From positions 691,163-717,615 of the forward strand of contig BFEA01000542.1 in the NCBI GenBank assembly GCA_003427395.1: 26,453 bases of DNA, in the 5' to 3' direction. This DNA is from Chara braunii (Eukaryota; Streptophyta; Charophyceae; Charales; Characeae). Each line of letters starts with the position of its first letter. Position 1 is the first letter of the stretch. The position numbers and the translations under genes were made by a program. This document shows, piece by piece, positions 19,150 through 26,453 of the stretch. A model generated the notes under the pieces. That model saw only the letters and a list, made by a program, of their open reading frames with translations. It did no database searches and was not told the DNA's origin.

Positions 19150-19737
19150 TCAATCCACCGATTTTTTACTAACAAGTGCCCGCACTAGTGAACTTTCCTC
19201 GCATCGTCCTTTGACGACCTCAACGATCAAGCCAACGGTCAATTCGTCCTCATCATTAATGTCAGGCTGCTCTTCTCTCGTTCTCGTCATGTCCCCGACT
19301 TTCGCTTTTCCCTTAATGCCGGATGACTCTTCGATTATCAACTTGGGAGACTTTGCTTCACCCTCTGTCATTATATCATACATTTCCGCGTATCAAGGGT
19401 CCCTCAACATTTTTTGCCACCTCTTTGCTGACCTCTCACTGGCCAATGGCAACAACGGTTCGCTTGGAACCTCTCTGCGGTGCTCTTCGTCTTTATTTTC
19501 CATCCTTGGACCGGTGACCAGTTTTGTACCCACATATGACCACTTCGCGTCGCCACCACACGTGTTACTTTTCTGTGACTCTGTCATCCTCGCTCGACTT
19601 TTCTTACCTGTACCCTGTAATTCAGTGTTCTGTGCCGCTCCTTCTCGAACGCTGCGCGACGTCGTAAGTTTTTGTTCCTGTTCACACGTGTCGGTTAAAA
19701 TGGAATGACATAGACGATTTGTTAAGTTTTTTAACAA
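19150..19737 (-). pseudogene. Upstream exon or ORF of an accessory gene
   Basis: One minus frame runs through a single TGA (19393-19395, one C-to-T change from CGA). It contains SERSAKRWQKMLRDP, then EMYDIMTEGEAKSPKL, and an acidic stretch TREEQPDINDEDELTVG. It is hydrophilic and unrecognised. It lies between the transposase and the charged accessory ORF on the same strand and may belong to the latter's gene. Confidence 0.4.
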
Positions 19738-19762
19738 CTTGAAATCGTTTTTATAGGATACT

Positions 19763-19766
<4 letters not shown>

Positions 19767-19822
<56 letters not shown>
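19767..19822. repeat. (AG)28 tract
   Basis: 56 bases of pure AG, the inverted partner of the CT tract at 20063-20119. Confidence 0.98.
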
Positions 19823-19824
<2 letters not shown>

Positions 19825-20058
19825 TGTCTACTCCATGCCAAAACTGAAACGATGTCACTGTTGACCACGTAAATGTCACGAAGTAGTGAACTTTTAGGGA
19901 CACTTTCGTCTCGCGTGTAGTTTCCACCGCTTCATAAGCTTGGCCACATTTGACATGATATTTCTCAACAAATAACGGAAAGAAAGAGATGAATGTCCTC
20001 TCTTGTTCCCCTATACTTCGGAAGAAACAACATGACTGTCCCGTGGCGACAACAGATA

Positions 20059-20123
<65 letters not shown>

Positions 20124-20308
20124 CAAACATAGAAACTTTGCATTTGTTTCTTCTACAATATGTACTTGTTCAAATAAAAACAGTCCTCACGCTGTTTTGC
20201 ATGCTGCTTCGATCCCCATTGTGGTTTGGAGAAGCGCGGAACAATGTGAACTATGTCTACAATAGTGTCGGTCGAAACGACGCTACTGTGTTGATGTCCA
20301 TTCAAATT
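19823..20308. other. Non-coding spacer downstream of transposase, with CT tract
   Basis: No convincing gene. The minus frame through 19751-20143 is open mostly because of the AG and CT tracts at its two ends. It probably holds the 3' part of the transposase transcript. Confidence 0.4.
20063..20119. repeat. (CT)28 tract
   Basis: 57 bases of pure CT, 240 bases from an equally long AG tract in inverted orientation. Confidence 0.98.
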
Positions 20309-22811
20309 TTACAATTTCAATTTCTTGCAACATGCCATGTATTGTCGTTCATTGTCGACCTCCTTGTACCATTGCAGAAATCCGCAGTTGTGTTCCATAT
20401 TATCGCTGTCTGCGGGTGCGTCCACGACAAAAAACATGGCTACTGATGCAAACCATGTGCATTCGTTGCCTGCTCTAATTGCGACGTAACTGTGCACTGG
20501 TCTCCTATGGAACTGTGGCGACGCTCTTGCAGTTTGAACAAGTGTGCCCTGTTTGTTCCGTCCTGTACGCAGGTGATGGTCAGGTGTATCCGTGTATATA
20601 TAAGCAGGTCGTCAGAAGGAGGTTGACAACCATTTTCCACCATGTATGTCGTAAGCGCAACTCGAAAATCGCGTCTGCAAGGAAGCTCTTTGAGTATCTT
20701 ACACGCATGGTTGTCAATACCTTCTCCCTCGCGTACGTACTCGTCATCACGTAGTGCGAGGGTGTTCATTCCGGTGGCCATACAGTCTGTCACGGACGAC
20801 CGGTTCTCAACCGTTCACTTCCTTCGTTTCCTCACAATCCCGATCTTTTCGCACAACGTCAATGACCGACGTACGTGGTTTACCATCTGGGTTGAAGCTT
20901 TCCGCTTGTTTGATGATAGGTATGGCTGTTTGCAGAATTTTCTGTGGTGATGCTCCCAAACATCTGTCGCGAAGGTGTCGGGGACACTGGATCGCTCAAT
21001 ACACGTTGTCAGATGCATGAGATCGTGCAACTTGGGGAGTTTCCATGTTGATGGTTGATATTTTCTCAATTTTGCGTTGATGGTCGTTATGAAGTCCGTG
21101 ATCAAAGCGTCGCATTCATCGAGCGAAGCATGAGTGTGTGTTGTACACCGAAACACTCGTATGTACATTTCCATCAGTTTCACAAAACAAACGGTAATGT
21201 CCTTGTCTGTCGAGTGTGGGATAATATTAGAAATAAGGAACACGCACACTGTCATCACAGACCGGTTTTGCTTCGCCTCGAACCGTCCCTCCCTCGAAAA
21301 AAAGTCACTGCCAGTGGCCACCGGCAGCACAAGTTGGGGGTATGTTCGCATGCATCTCTCACTAACGTTTTGCAACCTTGCATCTAGTTCCTTTAGGATC
21401 TCTTTTTGCGGTAAGTGCGGCAACTTCTCAAAGGTTGCGGTCCTGAATGCGTCAATCATGTGCAAGAATATGCCGTGCTCGATGTGCATACGGTCTGGTT
21501 GCAATGCCAGATGGTAGTCTAGCTGAGGATCGTCACCATTGGGGCGCCTCTACAACCCCCAAAGGCCGTTCTGTTGAACATGCCTATGTATATTCAACTC
21601 CGACATGCGTGCTTCCGCTGCACGGCGAACGTCGATGTCGTCGGCGGTGAACACATCTGCTGTGAGGTGTGTTTCCAGTGTCTGTGATCTCCTGCAGTCT
21701 GTGAAATCGGCTATGACATCAAAGTCGTTTTTGGACACGGTGCATGCCGGACATACACCAAACTCCACAGTTGCAACCGCACATCGTTCTGGGTAGTCCT
21801 GGATATAGTTGAGGAGGAAAGGGTAGACAGTTATGTTCCCGAATCGCGTTGTCGGTATCATTATTTTGTCATGAGATGTCTCCTTCACAGACTGCAACAC
21901 CACTGTAAGGGCCTTGTAGAAAATGATGGTATTTCGCGTTCTGAATGCGGTGCATTGCAGATCCCATCCTTTGTCACGTGGACGATGATGAAGCAAAGGA
22001 AGATAGGCTTGCAGTGTGGCTTCGGATGCGTGGTCGGCTAGTGACATCATCAGAGGGTACGCCGTCTGTTTTTGACGACCGTCTGTATGTGTCTTGTCGG
22101 AATACAATGAAAGAGGGATAACATAACGTGGATTATCATTCCCGTCCACACCTTTGTCCGCTCAAATGATCGACTGGATATGATAACTTAGCGCCCCGCT
22201 GCGTGCTCTGACGGTGGAGACACTTCTAGAGAGGACACCGTCTCGCATTTCTGTAATGCGATATGAAAAATCGACAGAAATGTTATTCGCCAGTCGCGGT
22301 GCCACAAGATGGCGTGCGCATCTCGTGGCCAATCGTCACAACGTAGATCCAACTCTTTCCATCCAGCAGCCTCTGCTAGACTCCCTGCCCATGTCAAACA
22401 CTCTCGACTATTACGATACGCGATGTCTCTCTTACTTAATCTCGGGTGTGTGAGAAGTGACAAGAGAGCGTCTATGTCACTCTGCGACATACCGACGTCG
22501 CCCCTGGCGGAGAAAATCAGTGTCGCCAGCTTGCGAGACTTGTCAAAAGACTTGACAGGTTGAGGTTGCTGCTCTTCGAATGTCCCGCCCTCCCCGTCTA
22601 CATTCTCAGGGGCCCCGATGTCCTCGCTCTCATCGCTCGCGAGATTCACTGCACCTATACTTGATAGTCCGGCGTCATCTACCACACTCATTTCTTGCCC
22701 ATGTGTTCTTTCGTCTGCCACGGCCGGGCATGCCCTCGCACGATGTGAGTTCAAAGTTCGTAATGACATGAAAGGCCTGTCACAGTCGCACACCCGTGGA
22801 CCGTTGTCCAT
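20309..22811 (-). pseudogene. Plavaka-like (CACTA superfamily) transposase
   Basis: The N-terminus has a zinc-finger-like CDCDRPFMSLRTLNSHRARAC and then SDIDALLSLLTHPRLSKRDI, a typical Plavaka opening. After a break at 22188-22149 follows the catalytic core: VIPLSLYSDKT (first Asp), AYPLMMSLADH, YIQDYPERC (second Asp), FGVCPACTVSKND, then LQPDRMHIEHGIFLHMIDA, LPKLHDLMHL, and VWEHHHRKFCK (the Glu), followed by ALTTYMVENG. The C-terminal beta-rich end (SYVAIRAGN, AMFFVVDAP, LQWYKEV) is in a second frame from 20497. In-frame stops lie at 21550 (TAG), 20815 (TGA) and 20440 (TAG), so it is dead. A stretch expected before LYSDKT appears deleted. Family identity is from remembered motifs. Confidence 0.75.
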
Positions 22812-23462
22812 TTTCTGTGCACGCAGTGCATTCCAAAAACAAACAGAGCGGTGCGGACAATGTTTTGATTAGCATTTTTTACATTGGTTCAGGTCGTTTG
22901 AATTATAAGTTGCAGAGCATATTTTGTTATATTGTGTAAGTGTTGCACATCCTCTTCTCTGTGAGAGAGAGATAGAGAGGGAGTACAAATTGTCGTTTTT
23001 TGTACGAATGGTCTGTGTCGCTGATCCCAATTGACAAAGATTAGTAGTCAACCGTGCGACACGATAATTTATATGCCATGATAGGTTCTATGGTCGTGTT
23101 GGAAGAGGCAACGACTTACGCATGGTACATGGTATATGACACAACATTCATCACCACGTTTGTGCGGCTGCCCAAGTTCGCAACTATCCATCCACGACGT
23201 TTGTGAATGTGGTATGTGTTTTCCATGTCCGCGTGAAAATGATTGCACCTCGGCACCTCAGCCGACCTCCGCAACCACTTCCAAAACATTTCACAACCTA
23301 GTACATTTGAATTTAAATTACAGAGAATGCAAAAAAAAACACAACATACACACATTGGTCATCACAGGGGGTCTGGTGTGTCTCGCGTACTCCAAAAGAC
23401 AACAAATTATGACATACATCGTAACAATCATCAAATGATTGAAATATTGTTCAATCCTGTGT
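22812..23462. other. No gene seen; likely 5' region of the transposase
   Basis: Only unconvincing ORFs are present. A short GA-rich run occurs near 22962-22980. The promoter and any 5' untranslated exon of the transposase should lie here; I see no clear TATA box. Confidence 0.4.
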
Positions 23463-23670
23463 CTGCACGCTGTAGTGAACCGCATGTACTTGGAGAGGCA
23501 AACAACAGGAAACATGACACAGAACCCGCAGATGGATCTACAGGTTCTAATATAGCTACAACTCGACATATGATAGAGAGAGAGAGAGAGAGAGAGAGAT
23601 TCATTAGTGCGGGCCAGAACAACAACAAACAACACCGGTGGACACTGATATGGCACGCAGTAGTGAACCC
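23463..23670. repeat. Two minus-orientation copies of the subterminal motif
   Basis: CTGCACGCTGTAGTGAACC (23463-23481) and GGCACGCAGTAGTGAACCC (23652-23670) match the inverse of the GGTTCACTACTGCGTG motif of the left array. The second copy is the best inverted partner of the leftmost copy at 15987, including the extra G. A (GA) tract of 24 bases lies between (23576-23599). Confidence 0.7.
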
Positions 23671-23796
23671 GACCGTCATTGAAATTGAGGCAGACATTGA
23701 GGGGTGTACAGGTTGAGCTTCCAATGCGTATCAAAACGTATGTGCACTAATTGTTTGTACTACCACTTTATTGCTCTATGCTATGCATGCATGTCA

Positions 23797-24546
23797 TCAT
23801 CCCTGATGTCTAACATGGTCTGTCGTGGTGTGTGGGTGTGTCTCCGGTCGCTGCGGTGGCTGAGCACTAACTATTGCGTCTCCTGTTGACAAGCTGGGGT
23901 GCAATGTCTCTCCCCAAGCTATCGCTAGTGCGCCGTATATGAGGCAACTCGGGTTCACTTCCCATGTCAGTGACGTTGCTAGAACAACCTCTTTATTGAC
24001 TAGAACAAACCATCCCTTGCCAACACGTGACCACTTTTTCTTCTTGTTTCATGATTTCATTATGTTTGTCACTGCGGCATACTGTAGTGCACCATCTGGT
24101 GTTGCCCCCTCCATCACAACACGTAACACTTTGTGCGGATCGGGAAACCTCAGAATTGCATGTGCCCACCCTTTTGTCACTTGTCCACCCGCCCCGTTCA
24201 AATCATAGTATACATCATGTTCCTCGTCTTTCTCGTCGCTGCTGACATCGTTGCCGCTCGCTTCCACATCAGAAGATGATGCCCCCTCATCCTCTTCTTC
24301 ATCTTCTTCTTCTGCATTGTCTGGGTAGTCTGCAAAACAACTTGGCAAATCGGCCTCTTCAAATCCACGATCACACTGTTCTTTTCCCATTGTGAAAGCA
24401 TTGAAGATATCGGAATACACTAGCTCCTCTCTCGTTGTTGTGTGCATGGGAGGCACATCGACTGTCATACTGGTTATTGATTCTTGTGCTGCTGATGTTT
24501 GTCTGTTGTCTGGAATGATTGCTAAATTTGTTTCCCTGACCATCAC
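23797..24546 (-). pseudogene. Accessory ORF of the transposon, acidic, possibly BEN-like end
   Basis: One minus frame runs to a TGA at 24049-24051 (NIMKS, then NKKKKWSRVGKGWF), and coding clearly goes on past it to a stop at 23797. The middle is very acidic (DNAEEEDEEEDEG). The part after the TGA, VGKGWFVLVNKEVVLATSLT then NPSCLIYGALAIAW, is weakly like a BEN domain (DNA and chromatin binding). A KRKRRR-like basic patch lies upstream in another frame near 24580, suggesting a frameshift or splice. The family is uncertain. Confidence 0.45.
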
Positions 24547-24662
24547 CTTCCACCCTTCTTCTCTTTCTATTGTCTCTCAACATCGCAACTTGCAAGACCG
24601 AGCCGCTCCAAAGCAGCTGATAATAACCCCCCCGACAACGGTCTGCCAGATATGATATTGTC

Positions 24663-25343
24663 TTATGTTCTTGCTGACACAAATTCTATCAGATCTTCAC
24701 CCTGTTGTGCAAACTCTGTGACTTTGTGCAACGCCTCATGGATGACGTTCCTGTCGTCGGCACTCTTTTTCAGGAAGTCCATAAGTTGATCCAGCAGAAC
24801 ATATTCTACACCATTTGCAACAATGAGAGGAATATCTTGAAAGTCTTCTGGCGGTGTTTGTGTAATGTCCTTCATTCTGGACAACACCAAAATTTTTGCA
24901 GCATCACTCTTCAACTCCTCCTTCGACCCATCAACAAGCATTTCCCCATTCCTTGCCACAGTGCCCAGCAACTTCTTGAAATCCGCAGGTTAATATGTCC
25001 CCCCTTTCTGCTGCATTGTCACGTCTACGTCTCCTTCTTCGCACATCCCTTCGCTGCACATCCACTGAACCACTCCTTTTGGACTGTATGCACTGTCTTT
25101 CACATCGCTCTCCACACGTATATGTGGTGACTCTCTGAAGTGTTGCAAGAGTGTTCGTGCTTTGACACAGCCCTCGCCGTTTGCCATGATCGTGGATCTC
25201 ATATCCACACCGACTATTAAGTACCTCGGCACCCTGTCCTCAAACAAAGACAACTCGCTGTCACCGTTGTAGTGGACGCCCTCCTTTGCATACTTCATTA
25301 TCTCTGCAAGAGCAGGCTCCACCTGTGCTACTGACATCGACAT
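24663..25343 (-). pseudogene. Accessory ORF of the transposon, upstream part
   Basis: A frame from MSMSVAQVEPALAEI (ATG at 25343) runs through one TAA (24990-24992) to a stop at 24663. It includes RYLIVGVDMRSTIMANGEG, HINL-free LLGTVARNGEMLVDGSK, and DFQDIPLIVANGVEYVLLDQ, and ends in a helical segment (MDFLKKSADDRNVIHEALH). It is well balanced in composition and looks like real coding. No family is recognised. It probably forms one gene with 24546-23797, which follows on the same strand. Confidence 0.45.
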
Positions 25344-25408
25344 GATGCGTACGGTTTGTCTTTCGTCCTCTTCTCTCTGCCAGCGGAAACGCACAATGAC
25401 GTCAACGA

Positions 25409-25413
25409 CTCTT

Positions 25414-25482
<69 letters not shown>
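25409..25482. repeat. (CT)n tract
   Basis: About 74 bases of CT with two T interruptions, directly upstream (minus strand) of the accessory ORF start at 25343. Arg-Glu repeat ORFs through it are artefacts. Confidence 0.97.
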
Positions 25483-25485
<3 letters not shown>

Positions 25486-25515
25486 CCCATATCCACGTGT
25501 GTGTATCTGTGACGC

Positions 25516-25735
25516 TGTGTGTGTGTGTGTGTGTGTGTGTGGCGTCTATGTATGAACCTATGTGGATGTCTGTGTATCTTTGTGTATATGTCTATGTATG
25601 TGTGTGTATGAATGGTCTGTGCGTGTATCTTCGTGTTTGTTCCCAACTTGGCTACTGCGTGTCATTCGAAGTCGCAACGGTCATCATTCGTCAGTTTCTG
25701 GCACGCATTAGCCAACTTTAAAGGTGCATGTCAGA

Positions 25736-25771
<36 letters not shown>

Positions 25772-25996
25772 CGTCTATGTATGAACCTATGTGGATGTCT
25801 GTGTGTCTTTGTGTATATGTCTATGAATGTGTGTGTATGAATGGTCTTTGCGTGTGTCTTCGTGTCTGTTCCCAAGTTGGCTACTGCGTGCCATTCGAAG
25901 TCGCAACGGTCATCATTCGTTAGTTTCTGGCACGCAGTAGCTAACTTTAAAGGTGCATGCCAGAATGTGTATGTGTGTGTGTGTGTGTGTGTGTGT
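25516..25996. repeat. 229-bp tandem repeat, two units plus partial, with (TG)n and inverted motif pairs
   Basis: Each unit has a (TG)n tract, a TG-rich body (GCGTCTATGTATGAACC at 25542 and 25771), then TTGGCTACTGCGTG (25648, 25877) and the inverse TGGCACGCAxTAGCxAAC (25699-25717, 25928-25946), about 50 bases apart. A third (TG)n follows at 25967. This mirrors the 167-bp array at the other end of the element. Confidence 0.85.
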
Positions 25997-26088
25997 TATA
26001 AATTATCACCACAACTTCCTTTATTCCGCCCAGATGAGTAGATCCAAAGTCATAGCAACTTTAGCTATATTGCAAACAATGAAGCATG

Positions 26089-26216
26089 CTCGAGATGAGC
26101 CAATCCACTAATGAGACAATTTTGCTTGTGAAGTCAATATCTATTCAGAACCTTATCCTTAATCAGACAAGGAATCTCACATTTACACAAGCAATGCAAC
26201 ACACTCGAGATGGGTC
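26089..26216. repeat. Imperfect direct repeat, about 115-bp period
   Basis: CTCGAGATG with similar flanks (CAA.CAATG before it, a TCATCC or CCAATCC-like word after it) occurs at 26089 and 26204. It is short and diverged; it could be an old duplication. Confidence 0.35.
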
Positions 26217-26263
26217 ATCCCAACAGCAAAAAGAATACGAGACACAGTACATTTGTTAGTATG

Positions 26264-26452
26264 TTACATTGTTTTCTTGATTATTTTTTCATCATCCAGC
26301 ATTGGGAAACCTCCCATGTTCTTTGTTTTTGCAATTACCCTCTTACTGTGCCTATCACGTACAAGGCTGGCCACATTGATGATGGTTGAGCGCCAGCTGC
26401 CCATATCCCCGTGTGCCTTTACGGCCCACTTGCACGTTATAAAAGGAGGCAG
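26264..26452 (-). CDS. Partial minus-strand ORF at the window edge
   Basis: Open from the window edge to TAA at 26264-26266, 62 codons, with protein-like content: WAVKAHGDMGSWRSTIINV, ASLVRDRHSKRVIAKTKN and GGFPMLDDEKIIKK. The start lies outside the window. No family is recognised. It is on the same strand as the transposon genes and could be their most upstream exon, or the end of an unrelated gene. Confidence 0.4.
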   Translation of the reverse strand: MPPFITCKWAVKAHGDMGSWRSTIINVASLVRDRHSKRVIAKTKNMGGFPMLDDEKIIKKTM

Positions 26453-26453
26453 A

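Larger units (their letters stand above)
15987..25948 (-). mobile_element. CACTA-superfamily (Plavaka-like) DNA transposon, decayed
   Basis: All coding within it is on the minus strand: accessory ORFs, a Plavaka-type transposase, then more accessory ORFs. Both ends carry arrays of a 20-bp motif (GGTTxxCTACTGCGTGxCAC) in direct and inverted order, as in CACTA elements whose subterminal repeats bind the transposase or helper protein. Some copies begin CACTACTGCGTG. The outer limits are set by the first and last motif and are approximate. An alternative is a shorter element from about 15987 to 23670, whose two end motifs are the best inverted match. I find no clear target duplication. Confidence 0.5.

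Noticed and set aside
19751-20143. 130-codon minus ORF flanked by Arg-Glu and Leu-Ser runs
   Set aside because: Its length comes from reading through the AG and CT tracts; the middle has no recognisable domain.
21134-21517. Plus-strand ORFs of 100-130 codons at 20-22.5 kb
   Set aside because: They are antisense to the transposase, which has clear motifs on the minus strand.
23939-24655. Plus-strand ORFs opposite the acidic accessory gene
   Set aside because: They are rich in Ser, Cys and Pro as expected of antisense frames; the minus frame has the better composition and continues past a single stop.
26438-26446. TATA box (TATAAAAGG) at the window end
   Set aside because: It falls inside a minus-strand open frame, and nothing downstream is visible to support a plus-strand promoter.

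Overview
This is eukaryotic nuclear DNA from a large, repeat-rich genome. There is no operon structure. It carries long (GA)n, (CT)n, (TTA)n, (GAA)n and (TG)n tracts, tandem arrays, a foldback element, and three families of decayed transposable elements. I suspect a streptophyte green alga of the Chara type. The grounds are an N-terminal GIY-YIG Penelope-like element (the Chlamys group is known from green algae and spike mosses) and a recollected resemblance of its coiled-coil/SAP-like ORF to charophyte repeat proteins. That is inference; nothing here proves the species.

Region 1 (about 600-9060) is a minus-strand Penelope-like retroelement (PLE). Read 5' to 3' on the minus strand it has a hammerhead-ribozyme-like motif (9052-9006), a zinc-knuckle-like segment (8417-8229), coiled-coil and SAP-like segments (8271-7059), a GIY-YIG endonuclease (6580-6188), a linker, and a reverse transcriptase (RT) split in two (5647-5117 and 1496-936). 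A plus-strand LINE (1502-5116) sits inside the RT. It is flanked by a 7-bp direct repeat, CATGGAA, and removing it leaves the PLE in frame. A 351-bp palindromic foldback element (8620-8970) lies between the ribozyme motif and the first PLE ORF. All coding parts have frameshifts and stops.

Region 2 (about 9060-15980) is poorly understood. It holds one unidentified plus-strand ORF (9599-9850), a (TTA)n tract, long stretches with no supportable gene, a set of minus-strand ORF fragments bordered by splice-donor-like sites (13305-15116), and a short minisatellite (15634-15762).

Region 3 (about 15987-25950) looks like one large minus-strand DNA transposon of the CACTA superfamily, closest to Plavaka-type elements of fungi. 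It has a decayed transposase with the D, D, E residues visible (22811-20309) and several accessory ORFs (25343-24663, 24546-23797, 19737-19150, 18853-18041, 17857-16949). A 20-bp motif recurs in both orientations in arrays at both ends: four 167-bp units on the left, two 229-bp units on the right, and two copies near 23.5 kb. This is the layout expected of transposase-binding subterminal repeats. The last 190 bases hold a partial minus-strand ORF that runs off the window.

Most in-frame stops in the three elements are TAG or TGA, as C-to-T change at CAG and CGA would give. This fits slow decay of methylated, silenced elements. No cellular housekeeping gene, rRNA or tRNA was recognised.
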